From Paraphoma chrysanthemicola (Eukaryota > Ascomycota > Dothideomycetes > Pleosporales > Phaeosphaeriaceae): 64,000 nucleotides of DNA. Under the pieces are notes generated by a model. The model did not search any database, had not been told where the DNA came from, and saw only the letters and a program-made list of their open reading frames with translations. Shown here in pieces: positions 11,911-22,000 of this stretch. The stretch spans positions 868,001 to 932,000 of the forward strand of contig JAGMWG010000002.1 in NCBI GenBank assembly GCA_020744225.1, written 5' to 3'. Made by a program: the position numbers and the translations under genes. Positions within the stretch are counted from its first letter, which is position 1. Each line of letters begins with the position of its first letter.

Positions 11911-12621
11911 ATGAGGGTGCTGAATCGTAAGCGAGTAGCTGCAGATGGTACTTCTGAGCGAAATATCATTGCGACAATCTTTGCAAACCAAATTCAGATC
12001 ATGGTGTTAGGCCTCATATCGCTCGCGGCGAGCGTGCCTATGACAGCCACGGCAGTACTGTCACTCCAAAGTCAAGCCGAGACCACGAAAAGCAACGGCA
12101 CAGATGCCCCATGGAAAGAAGAGAAGTGCCATATGCGCTGTAGGCCAACAGCACGCACACCAGATGACCGAAAAGAACTCTTTACGAGCAATCGTATCGT
12201 ACTCTGCAACGGGAAGCTGTATGTTCAGCTCTCCACGTACGGCGGGAAGTCCAGGCACCCATTTTCTGGATATTATCTCCCGTTTCCGGACTCCAATTTC
12301 GAAGGCCTGGTATCGACCATCTCGGATAGTCCTCCGCAGCTGAACTGGATTTACCTAGACACCGGGTCTGCCGAAATCCGTCATGGGTTGCGAGTAGAGG
12401 CCGAGAAAGGGTTGACGGGGCCCTGGGGCGCAAGAGTGGTTCCTAATGGAGAGATTCGATTTCTCATGGAGAATTGGGAAGGGTTCATTGCAGTTGAGAC
12501 GGACGAGCCAGGGCTGTGGAGTCTTTGTTTCGACAGGTATGATGATGGATTGAAGGGCAAGATCAAAGATAGCCAGAGAACAGTGGAAGTCGAGCTGATA
12601 AGAGAGGAAATGACAAATTGA
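11911..12621 (+). CDS. conserved hypothetical protein, single exon
   Basis: Open frame of 236 residues with an ATG at 11911. An internal ATG at 12001 starts a hydrophobic run (MVLGLISLAASVP), so a shorter protein with a signal-like or anchor segment is possible. The mature part has a CHMRC motif, a segment NRIVLCNGKLY, and Gly/Trp-rich blocks (GLTGPWGARV, NWEGFIAVE) near the C-terminus. I have the impression that such Trp/Gly blocks recur in uncharacterised fungal proteins, but I cannot name the family. No introns are needed. Function unknown. Confidence 0.65.
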   Translation: MRVLNRKRVAADGTSERNIIATIFANQIQIMVLGLISLAASVPMTATAVLSLQSQAETTKSNGTDAPWKEEKCHMRCRPTARTPDDRKELFTSNRIVLCNGKLYVQLSTYGGKSRHPFSGYYLPFPDSNFEGLVSTISDSPPQLNWIYLDTGSAEIRHGLRVEAEKGLTGPWGARVVPNGEIRFLMENWEGFIAVETDEPGLWSLCFDRYDDGLKGKIKDSQRTVEVELIREEMTN

Positions 12622-13048
12622 TCAATTGGGCCTGGCCGTAGCTCGCAACGTTTTCGCGAGAACCATAACAAAGGCCTCTCAACGCCTTCCTCGACAACGA
12701 TCGTTTGCTGTGGATGGGCTGACCAGCGCTTGTCGCGCGCAGTCAGTGCGACCGGGACACGGAAAAGCAGCATGTTTGCCGTGCTAGATTGATGGGAAAG
12801 TTGGGGTCATCGATGCAATCGTGCATGTCAAACGCGTGTCAAAAGGCGATCGCATCGCTGCAAACCAATCAGAACGACGTACGTCACATATGACGCTTGG
12901 CGCCAACCAAACTTCAGCCTCACCACTCTTCCAGCTCTCCTCCAAATATCTTCACAACATAGCCTCTACTAGTCTGCTATTGTCATTTTCATTGCCTCTG
13001 TCAAGTGCACCTCACGCTCTCAACCCGGCCCCTACTTCCAACACAACA
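12622..13048. other. intergenic
   Basis: 427 bases with no supported gene. A pyrimidine-rich stretch before 13049 fits a promoter and 5' leader. Confidence 0.35.
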
Positions 13049-13325
13049 ATGTGTGACTGCATCCCTCTACCAATCGTTTGCTTCCAGTGCGGAACGTGCG
13101 GATACACTATCCTGAATGTCTATGGTACCTACTGATAGACCATAGCGACCAGAACCCATGTCATTGTAAAGTCGTTGGACCTACCCTGGGCTTCATTGTG
13201 ACAGTGGGCATGGCAGTAAGTCCAATATCTTTACTCATCGCGCGGACCACTGACCAGAGCAGATTGTCTGCTGGCCGGCATCCCTCTTATGTTTTTGCTG
13301 CGCGACAGATGCGGGCAAGAAGTGA
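13049..13325 (+). CDS. very small cysteine-rich protein candidate
   Basis: Hand-built three-exon model: 13049-13117, 13153-13215 and 13263-13325. The introns are 13118-13152 (GTCTAT..ACCAG, 35 bases with an ACTGAT branch-like site) and 13216-13262 (GTAAGT..GAGCAG). It encodes 64 residues, of which 11 are cysteine. The first exon reads MCDCIPLPIVCFQCGTCGY, the second contains CHCK and a hydrophobic run GFIVTVGMA, and the third holds VCW and LCFCC before a charged end (DAGKK). All exons are in frame and finish at a stop. The first intron is unusually short with a weak donor, so the first exon could instead be a 28-codon ORF ending at 13135. It would be membrane-associated or metal-binding. No known family is assigned. 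Confidence 0.4.
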
Positions 13326-14116
13326 GTGACTAAACCTGGCCAATCTGCAACGTACTGATCTGAGAAGGGTCCTTGCATTACCCGTCGATACCGGCAATGC
13401 AATCAGCAACGCAATACCTATATGATAGCGCTGACCTCACCTTAATAAGAAAGCACCTCTCGAGACGTCCGAAACTCACTAACATCGCGGTGTGGACGAC
13501 TTCCAAGCTACGGTCTTCCTCACAAGTTTTGATCATTGTGGTTTAGGTCCACATGGTACCTGCTGTTTTGTTCCTTATATCCTACTTGTCATGTATCTTG
13601 AGTTTTCTCTTCCACTACATTTCTGAAATATCTGACAGCTGTTTGTTGAATTTTCTGTCTTGTTCCCAACACGATTACATGCGAGAACCTATTCAAGATC
13701 GAGTGATTTCCCTACACCCTTGAACTAGGGCAATCCAGGCGTACTACGGCCAGTGCCCACGCCGGTGACGACCTGCATCATCGCAGACTCAGCTCGGATC
13801 CCCGAGATGGTCATCCAGTAAGCGGTGTGGGCTGGCATTGGCGCAGTGAATACCAGAAGTCTGCTCCCATCTAGCCTCAGCTCTTTTTGGCAGACATGAT
13901 TATAGTCGAGAGTCTCGACGGAATAATATGGTAATTTGCTGGGCAGTTGTGTAGCGTGTAACTTTCACGGGTGAGAGTGAGTGCTTGCAACGAAACCTGT
14001 TGAGCCGTGTCGCGTCAAGACCGTTTGCACTTTGTTTACCTTGATCGCGTCTTGTTTACGCTACGACCCAAAACTTTCCTTTGTGTCAAGCTAATGAGAA
14101 CAGACGAAACCCAGGG
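13326..14116. other. intergenic
   Basis: 791 bases with no ORF worth calling. The last part (about 13980-14116) contains short T- and C-rich tracts and is probably the promoter of the following long gene. The reading frame of that gene opens at 14081 without an ATG, so an upstream non-coding exon is possible. Confidence 0.35.
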
Positions 14117-16987
14117 ATGATACCAGACGACGTGATTGACGATACGTCCTGTGCTTTCTTGACTCAACTCACAGAGCCGTACCTGGACGAATCAGTCGTC
14201 ACAGCAAGTGCTGAGCACACCCCAGCCCAAGGCGAGAATTGGTCACTATTCCCAGACATGTTAACAATCCAGCCGGCCACCACTTCGTATGGCGTAGACT
14301 CAAATCATGGGGACCAGGGACTGCACTTTCGCTGGGATGGAACAATCGATGGAGCCTCACAGCCGCCGGAGTATTACGCCTACAGCCCTGAAGAACATAT
14401 CACCTGGGAGCAAGGCCTCGAGATAATTGGGGAATTCGACTGGTCGGCGCCGGAGGCGCAGGAGAGCAGCGACATGGATATATCCGAACCGATCGCGGCC
14501 ACAGTCGCTGACATGAACCCTTTCAAAATGCAACGGGATGGACCAGCCGGAGACAGTCAGGCCTGCCTGCCTTGTCCTACCACAGAAGCAAGAGAAACAG
14601 CAGATGACGTCACCACGACGACGGCTGCCATGAGTACTGCGACTTCGCCAAATGCATCATCTGCCCCGAGCGGTGCGTCCGACAACACAGCTACGCCTTT
14701 GGCACCACTCTCAGAACCAAGCATATTTGTCCCAATAGAGGCCGAATATCATCAACCGCCTCTTGCAGACGTGGATGAGGTGAGTAATGATGAGGTAGCG
14801 CTAGCAGATCAGCTCGAGAGAGAGATGGCGCAGAACATCGAATTCCCCGTGTTCGAAGTGGAGGCGGATGTTATCCAGTCTCATGATCTTGATTCCACTA
14901 TCTTGAAAGACACAACTCAAGAATCTCAAGCAACGCCACTCCAACCAACTTCCCAGGAACCATCACTTCCAGAAGGAGTCATTGAGCTGCCAGAACAAGA
15001 TTCGCCAACCGCTTCCTCCGATGCGCAACAGGTGGCCCACCGTGAGACTGAGGCTGACCAATGGGAAGAACAGCTCCAAGAAGCTGCAGCCGAAGGAAAC
15101 ACGCACTTGATTGCAGAGCCGGAGTCCTTGGACCTTGTTGATGCTGGAAAGCTGGATAATGAGCCTAGGATGGAGGAATCTGCCCAAGACACTGCGAATG
15201 AAATATGCTCAGCAAACACAAGTGGACGCAAGCGCAGCAAGGCAACCAGTGGAGAGCAGTCAACGGATACAGAAACGGAAGTTCCCGCGAAGAAAAAGGC
15301 GAGGAGTAGGTCACCCACGCCTACCGACGACGCAAAGCAAAGCGTGGAGGAGCAGCCCAGCAATGAGGCGGAGGCAAGTGCAGTCGCACCGATCCCACGA
15401 ACGAGAAAATCTACTTCCAGAAAATCGATAAAGGAGTCTCCAGAGGGAATACCACGAGTCCAAGACCAGGTCATGTTCACGGAACATCTCCAACCACCGG
15501 AAGGCACGATCGCTACCCTCGACAACGCCAAAGGTGTCATCCATCCACAGTCAACCGACTCGGATCCTGACATACAAGAACATCTCACCGACGCCACAAA
15601 CTTGCCCGATCAAGTCTCGGTATCTTCATCGCAGTCCCAGCGTGCCCCCAGAAACATAGTCTCGAACCGCGAACTCCAGGCGCTTGGATCTACACTCATG
15701 CCAGGCATGCATCTGGGCCTGCACCTCCGCGCAGACTCACGACCAGCTAGGATGAAGAGAAGCGTCGATACACCGGTGCAGTCGGCGAATGAGGGGAATG
15801 GGAATGCCTTTTTGGTTGATGAGGGAATGGATGATGAGGAGAGTGATGAGGAAGAGATGAGGAAGGCGACGAAGACGAAGAAACGTCCGAGCGCTGCGGC
15901 GGGGAGGAAGACGCCGGCGAAGAAGAGCAAGAAAGGCGCGACTGGAGGTGGGAGGGCGTCGAGTGACGCGGTTGGGATTAAGGGTGCCCAGCAACGGCTG
16001 ATCAACAAGGGGGACGAGGAGGATAAGAAAATGGTAGAGAAAGATGATGAAATCCAGGACCTATTCCCCGCACCCAAAATCGACACAGGCGCGGAAGCAA
16101 CTGGTTCTTCGAACGCTTCGCCACCGATCCCGAAAGCCATGGCCTCACGCAAACCTGTCGTCTCAAGCAAGCAAGCCACCCCACGAGCAACAAGAGAACA
16201 GCTCAACAACGATAACATCCATGACGACGAAGATGAAAACGATACCGACGAACTCGCTCCATCCCTCCAACAACCTTCCCGCCAACGCAAGCGCGCCAAC
16301 GACACAGACGACGAGTACATCGATCCCTACCGAACAAAACCTATACCCACACCCGCACCCGCAGCTACTATTCCGTCGTCAAAGAAGACCAAGAAACCAA
16401 ATCCACGCACATCCCAGCTCAACCCCAAGCCTGCTCTGCGTTCAAAAAGCCCTATGATCGCAATAGCCGTAAAACCAAGTCCGGTTGCGAAAGCAGTGGC
16501 GTCGTCACCGCTGGCGAGGAATAAATTCGGGTTTTCGCCGCGGAAAACAAGGGCAAGTGCGGATGGTACGCCTATTGCGAAAAAGGCGGTGGGAGCAAAG
16601 GACAAGGAGAAGGAGAAAGGAACACCAAAGACGGGAATGGCCTCAAATACGGGATTAATAAGTAAGACTAAGACCACGGCGGCTGGGAAAAGTGCGGCCA
16701 AGTCTGCGGGGAATGGAGAGCTCGATCGGCGTGTTACGCGGCGTGCTTCGATGATTGCATTGGAAACTGCTGCTTCTTCTGGTGATGGGTCATCTGCGAC
16801 AAAGCCTGACGCAGTTGTGGCGAAGAGTAAGGGCAAAACGTCGCCATCGGAGCTACGGGGTGAGAAAGATGGGCCAAAGACGCGGCGGGCAGTGGCTGCG
16901 ATGGGAGTGGAGGAAGACGAGAAGGAGATGGAGACGGAGATGGACAAGGACGAGAATATTGGGAAGAGAATGAGGAGTAAGACCTAA
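14117..16987 (+). CDS. large disordered basic/acidic protein, probably nuclear
   Basis: Single-exon frame of 956 residues from the ATG at 14117, the first ATG in a frame open from 14081. The sequence is dominated by Ser, Thr, Ala, Glu and Lys. It has acidic blocks (MDDEESDEEEM) alternating with basic, nuclear-localisation-like blocks (PAKKKARSRSPTP, GRKTPAKKSKK, SSKKTKKPNPR). I see no folded domain, signal peptide or membrane helix. A short conserved-looking core, SNRELQALGSTLMPGMHLGL, sits about residues 515-534. Composition suggests chromatin or RNA association, but that is inference. The C-terminus is highly charged (KEMETEMDKDENIGKRMRS). Confidence 0.75.
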   Translation: MIPDDVIDDTSCAFLTQLTEPYLDESVVTASAEHTPAQGENWSLFPDMLTIQPATTSYGVDSNHGDQGLHFRWDGTIDGASQPPEYYAYSPEEHITWEQGLEIIGEFDWSAPEAQESSDMDISEPIAATVADMNPFKMQRDGPAGDSQACLPCPTTEARETADDVTTTTAAMSTATSPNASSAPSGASDNTATPLAPLSEPSIFVPIEAEYHQPPLADVDEVSNDEVALADQLEREMAQNIEFPVFEVEADVIQSHDLDSTILKDTTQESQATPLQPTSQEPSLPEGVIELPEQDSPTASSDAQQVAHRETEADQWEEQLQEAAAEGNTHLIAEPESLDLVDAGKLDNEPRMEESAQDTANEICSANTSGRKRSKATSGEQSTDTETEVPAKKKARSRSPTPTDDAKQSVEEQPSNEAEASAVAPIPRTRKSTSRKSIKESPEGIPRVQDQVMFTEHLQPPEGTIATLDNAKGVIHPQSTDSDPDIQEHLTDATNLPDQVSVSSSQSQRAPRNIVSNRELQALGSTLMPGMHLGLHLRADSRPARMKRSVDTPVQSANEGNGNAFLVDEGMDDEESDEEEMRKATKTKKRPSAAAGRKTPAKKSKKGATGGGRASSDAVGIKGAQQRLINKGDEEDKKMVEKDDEIQDLFPAPKIDTGAEATGSSNASPPIPKAMASRKPVVSSKQATPRATREQLNNDNIHDDEDENDTDELAPSLQQPSRQRKRANDTDDEYIDPYRTKPIPTPAPAATIPSSKKTKKPNPRTSQLNPKPALRSKSPMIAIAVKPSPVAKAVASSPLARNKFGFSPRKTRASADGTPIAKKAVGAKDKEKEKGTPKTGMASNTGLISKTKTTAAGKSAAKSAGNGELDRRVTRRASMIALETAASSGDGSSATKPDAVVAKSKGKTSPSELRGEKDGPKTRRAVAAMGVEEDEKEMETEMDKDENIGKRMRSKT

Positions 16988-17134
16988 GTCAGGATCAATT
17001 GGGTGGGAAAAGGGCGGAGTAAAGACAACTGGATTGAGGTGGAAAGATGCATGATTCAGATGGGTGTACTAGCAGTGAAGCGTTGATCTGTAAATCATAG
17101 CTTGCATTCTCTCTTCCTCCAAGTCTTGTCAGTG

Positions 17135-18190
17135 CTATATCTTACTCGCTACATGTCCGTCTTCCTTCGCGAGTAAATCGCATATCCAGTCCGTCGCCTT
17201 ATCAGCCATACTCTTGGGAAACGCATGTCCCACGCCGTCGAAAAGCACATCTTCAAATCCAATATCCAGACTTGGATCTTCGGTCAGCACCTGCTTGAAC
17301 ACTTTCAAAAACGGCTCGCCGGCGGCGTACGGCACGAGCTTGTCTACTTTTCCACTGAGGTTGAGTATCTTCTTGCCATGTAGGCGCTCGCGAACTAGGA
17401 TCCGGAATCGGTCCAGACTGGCCTTGGATGGCGTCGGGTCGGGACCGGTGGGGTTGAAGTGCCCGGGGAGCAACAGGCCGGCAGGATCGTATTGCGCAAT
17501 TGCGTCTTGTAGGGCGGGAGGGAAGTCGGGGGATCCGAGAAAGGTTGCGCCGGGGGTTGAGGAGTCTGTATACGTCTTACGTTTTGATAGTCTCGCGCGA
17601 TCGGTCATGAGGCGCGTGTAGTCTGGACATCCGATCCCGACAACGCCGGCAGTAATTCGAGGGTCGGAAAGAAGGCAGTGCCATGTCGCGTGACCACCGA
17701 GCGAGATGCCGAGGGCGAGATGTTGAGTGATTTTGGGGCTGGTGGGGGTGTTGAAGATGTAGGATTCGAGGTGGTTGATGAGGTGCGATGTGTCGATTGT
17801 GGTGCCGTGGTAGCAGGAGAACATGTCTTGGGCGTGGCGGGGGTTGCCTTCGCGCCATGATTCGTTGTGCAGCTTGTCGACCTCTCTGCTGCCGTGGTTG
17901 CGCTGGTCGAATGCGACAGCGACAAGGCCTTTAGGGTGTTTGCCTGCCTTCCCGCTATGGATGCGCGCATTCCATGTGGACACGACTTGACCAGCTATGG
18001 ATGCCATGGTCTCTCGCTTCTGCAGGCGAGGGTGGAGAAGCCATAGACATGCGATAGAGGTTGCAGACGGGGGCAATTCGGAGAGGCCGTGGACTGTGAC
18101 TAGAATGCCCGCGATTGTGAATGTCTGCGACGACACGGAGGGGTCTGTAGCCGTGTGCGTGCCATGAAGCGGATTCGTCGTGGCAGCCAT
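17135..18190 (-). CDS. alpha/beta hydrolase
   Basis: Soluble serine hydrolase of the alpha/beta fold, single exon, 351 residues from the ATG at 18190. An upstream in-frame ATG at 18244 adds 18 residues that look like leader sequence. The nucleophile elbow is GISLGG, preceded by a strand. An acid residue follows in GKVDKLVPY and the histidine in GVGHAFPKS near the C-terminus. The early strand VAFDQRNHGSR is the usual oxyanion-side loop. There is no signal peptide. Substrate unknown; small esters are plausible. It is divergently placed from the phospholipase D gene across about 0.9 kb. Confidence 0.85.
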   Translation of the reverse strand: MAATTNPLHGTHTATDPSVSSQTFTIAGILVTVHGLSELPPSATSIACLWLLHPRLQKRETMASIAGQVVSTWNARIHSGKAGKHPKGLVAVAFDQRNHGSREVDKLHNESWREGNPRHAQDMFSCYHGTTIDTSHLINHLESYIFNTPTSPKITQHLALGISLGGHATWHCLLSDPRITAGVVGIGCPDYTRLMTDRARLSKRKTYTDSSTPGATFLGSPDFPPALQDAIAQYDPAGLLLPGHFNPTGPDPTPSKASLDRFRILVRERLHGKKILNLSGKVDKLVPYAAGEPFLKVFKQVLTEDPSLDIGFEDVLFDGVGHAFPKSMADKATDWICDLLAKEDGHVASKI

Positions 18191-19088
18191 CGTGGATGCG
18201 GTAATATCTAAATTCTGTGGTGTCAATTGCTGGTTGTTAGTCAAAGATCAAGCATCTGAAAGTCGATTCGGACGACATGGAGTTACGGGATGCGGAGGGG
18301 CATCCCTGTCTCCCGAGGTAAGTATTGCTAGCAGACTGCATCATCGTTCAGCAGTGCGTCGGCAGTCGCATCTTCATATGCTCTACAATTGCACGCTGCG
18401 GTGAACGTCCAGAGGCCTATAGTATCGAGTCTGGAGTCTGGAGTCTGGACACGCCAAAAGCTGGGCGGAGCGTCACGCGTGCACCACGCTGTCGCCAATC
18501 TTGGAGCTGCCGTCATCGTCTCAGGAAGCGGGCGGAATTTGAATTGTGGGGTGCTGCATCTTCAGTGGAAGTATCCAAAGGGCGCGCATGAGAAGGTATC
18601 ACGGAGCTGTCAAAGCACATTGCGAAATCTATGAGGGCAAAATAGAAGGGGACGTGTTGTTGCTGTGGAACGACGTCGGAGCGTGAGGTAGCGGGCGGTC
18701 AGCAAGGCGGCGGCAGGGGTACGCGAACTAGTCGCTCAGTGGTCCAAGGCGCTGGGGAAACGATATGGGAAATTACCTGACCCATGACCCCAGGGACCAC
18801 AACTGGAGCTGATAGAGAGCGATCATCGTGCTGCGTGTCTTTTCTGCCGACCTTGAGTGTTTGAGGATATTCTCTATCAGGAGCTTCTTTCCACATCTCT
18901 GACGCAGCATTTCTCTGCTTCTGGTGACTGCTGATCCATAACACAACTCACAATCGCATCATGTTATAGCAGGCCAACCGCAACGAACCACTCCGTCATT
19001 TGCTCCCTCTCTGGAGGTCACACGACTCGGACCTTCCCTAGGAGTCTTGCACCTATAGGTTTCCGCCCCAGGGTAGCACACGGCCGTT
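18191..19088. promoter_or_regulatory. intergenic between divergent hydrolase and phospholipase D genes
   Basis: 898 bases holding the presumed promoters of two genes that point away from each other. A perfect triple 7-base tandem repeat lies at 18427-18447. The bases before 19089 carry C/T-rich leader sequence. I cannot identify individual factor sites with confidence. Confidence 0.4.
18427..18447 (+). repeat. three tandem copies of a 7-base unit (GAGTCTG)
   Basis: Three exact head-to-tail copies of GAGTCTG followed by GA, lying in the divergent promoter region. It could be slippage or a small array of binding sites. The sequence alone does not decide. Confidence 0.8.
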
Positions 19089-22000
19089 ATGGCGGACACA
19101 CCCGACTCAGATGTCTCGCCCATGAGCCGCCCTGCGCCAGTCGACACCAAGCAAGACCCTCGCCGAGGCCTGTCGCCGCTTCGGGTAGGACTGAGCGCGA
19201 ACGAGACAGAAGAGATACACATTCCCTCGCCCGCAAATGGCGCGCCCAAGATTATGCGGTCGGCGCCCACGGGCTCGCCGCTGTCGACCAAGGAGCCCGC
19301 CGAGTTCCCCTTCCACGCCGTCAGCTCCAAGGCGAATGGCACCATAGACGAAAACACAGCGACCGAGTCTCCCGTCAGACCCCACAAGCCCGCCTCGCAC
19401 ACCTCGCACAACTCCAATGCCTCGTACTACCCACCCTTTGCTCCGATCTCACGCATGCCCACGGGCGAAGGAGACATGTCAGACGCTCCAAAAGAAAGGA
19501 AGAGCGTGCAATTCGCCCGGTCCAACACGCACGGCACCGACCCCAATGCCATCAACTCGCGGCAGCAGTCATGGGACACGGAGGAGGGCGACGGCAAGGG
19601 CAAGGAGCGCGACAAGCAGAGCAGCTCGCTGATGGGGAAGCTCCGGGCGCTGGCAGCTCCCATGCAGGGCCACGGCCGCAGCCTGAGCGCCTTCGCGGGG
19701 AGCTCATCAGCGCAGGACAACTCGCCCCAGGGCCCCCTGTCGCCCACCTCTGAGCGCGACGAGCCCCGGTACGATGGGAACGACAGCGAGGCAGACGCGG
19801 ATGGCGAGTCGAGCGCCGGCGAAGGAGCCGCACGGCCGTCGCGGAGACGGAGGAAAAGCAGCAGGCGGTGGTTCGACGGCGAGGGCGAGGGCACGCAGAC
19901 GGCACCGACAACGCCCAAGCAGAGTGGCAGCGGCCACTTCTTCTCGCGCGACCGCGACTCGCCCACCACCACTCCCAACGCTGCGAGCGCGAACCGCCCC
20001 GCCTTCATCCGCCGCGGCACCATGAGCGACATCCCCGAGCACGAGCGCCAGGGCTACTCCGAGGACGAGGGTCGCTCGCGCATCGCCAAAGAGAGCGCCT
20101 GGAAGCGCGGGTTACACAGCGCAAGGGGCCTCTCGTACGGCGGTCTGCGCCAGCATGACTCAAACGCAGAGGACGAGGGTGGTCAGGAACGGCGGCCGGG
20201 CAACCTGCGTGGATTCACGCTGGGAGGCAACACCGCTGACGGACGGCCGTCGCCATGGCGCATGCGCGGCGAGCGAACTTCTAGTCTGAGCGCTCAAAAG
20301 TGGAAGTCCATCAAGAACAGCCTCAAGCTGCTGGGAAACAGGGCCAAAGCGGAGCGACAGGTCGATCATGCCAAGTCTGCAGAGCTCATGGCAGAGCTGC
20401 TGGCTGGAGCACCCGCCGCCCTGTTTCTCGCCAGCATGTTCCAGCGAGATGAACACGGGCACAAGCGGATTCCGATCCTCATGGAGCAGCTCAAAGTCAC
20501 CATCACCGACACAGACCGGGCCAAGGACAAGTTCATGAAAGATGGCGATCGTCACACTGCCCTGCGCGTCGAGCTAGAGTACGGGAGCGGGCTGACTCGA
20601 ATGAAGTGGGTCGTCTACAGGACCGTCACCGATTTTGCCAACTTGCATCTAAAGTTCAAAATCCAAGAAAAGCAGGATCAGTTCAGGAGCCGACCGACGG
20701 GACGGTCTGACGAGAAGGGCGATGAGAAAGACGACCCGCGAACCAGGATTCCGCGTTTTCCAAGGAGTGTTCTACCCTATCTTCGTGGTCTGCGAGGGTA
20801 CGGCATCCTGGACGATGAAGAGGAAGAGGAAGAGGATGATGCACCGGCACCCGGCAATGCGAGCGGCCCCGACGGCGACGCGAGTGCAACCGATCGACCT
20901 GCGAGGAACAAGCGTAGAAAGTCGTCCTTCGTCCTGGGTCGGAGGAAGTCCAGCATTGGCGGCAATGACCAGCCGTCCAGCGTTGTGGGCCAGCTTGCTG
21001 CAAGACAGGGTAGTTTTGCCGGCGCAGTAGGACAGCCCCTACAAACCAAGCAAAACCACCACGAGCGGCAAAGAAAGAAGCTGGAAACATACCTCAAAAG
21101 TCTCATCACATACCTGATCTTCCGGCCTGACAGCAATCGACTATGCAAATTCTTGGAACTCTCTGCTCTCGGTGTCCGTCTCGCAGCAGAAGGTGGATAC
21201 CATGGCAAGGAAGGCTACATGATGATCAAATCCTCCAAAGGGGTGACCAACAAGAAGAAATGGCATCCGGCACCGCTAATCAGCAAACATTGGCCAAAGT
21301 GGTTCCTGGTGCGCCACAGCTATGTCGTCTGCGTTGACTCTCCCGAAGAAATGAACGTGTACGATGTCTTCCTCGTAGACGCCGACTTTAACATGGAGTC
21401 CAAATCTGGCAAGCTGAGAGACAAGAAGGCGCGCGAAGTAGTAAGCGAGGCCAAGGCTTCGGCGACTGGCCATCACCAGCTCAAGTTGGTCAATTCAGAG
21501 CGCAAGATGAAATTGCTTGCCAGAAATGACAAGATGCTGCTGCAGTTCGAGGAGTCCATTCGCTTCATGTCGCAGAGTACATTGTGGTCGCAGCGACAAC
21601 GGTTCGACAGCTTTGCACCTGTGCGGAAGAAGATCTATGCGCAGTGGCTCGTCGATGGACGCGATTACATGTGGAATGTCTCTCGAGCAATCAGCATGGC
21701 GCGCGATGTCATCTACATTCACGATTGGTGGCTCAGCCCTGAGCTCTATCTGCGTCGCCCTGCAGCAATCAGTCACAAGTGGAGACTCGACAGGCTACTC
21801 CAGCGTAAAGCCCAAGAAGGAATCAAGATTTTCGTCATCATGTATCGCAACATCGGCGCCGCCATTCCCATTGACTCTGAGTACTCCAAGTTCTCGCTGC
21901 TCGACCTGCACCCAAATGTCTTTGTACAGCGCTCACCAAATCAGATCCGCCAAAATACATTTTTCTGGTCTCATCATGAGAAGATATGCGTCATCGATCA

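Noticed and set aside
15610..16320. 236-codon minus-strand ORF inside the 956-residue gene
   Set aside because: Ser/Leu-rich antisense shadow of a Glu/Lys/Ser-rich coding sequence. The sense frame is far longer and has a coherent composition.
19427..20032. Long minus-strand ORFs under the phospholipase D N-terminus
   Set aside because: Shadows caused by GC-rich codons in the disordered head of the sense protein.
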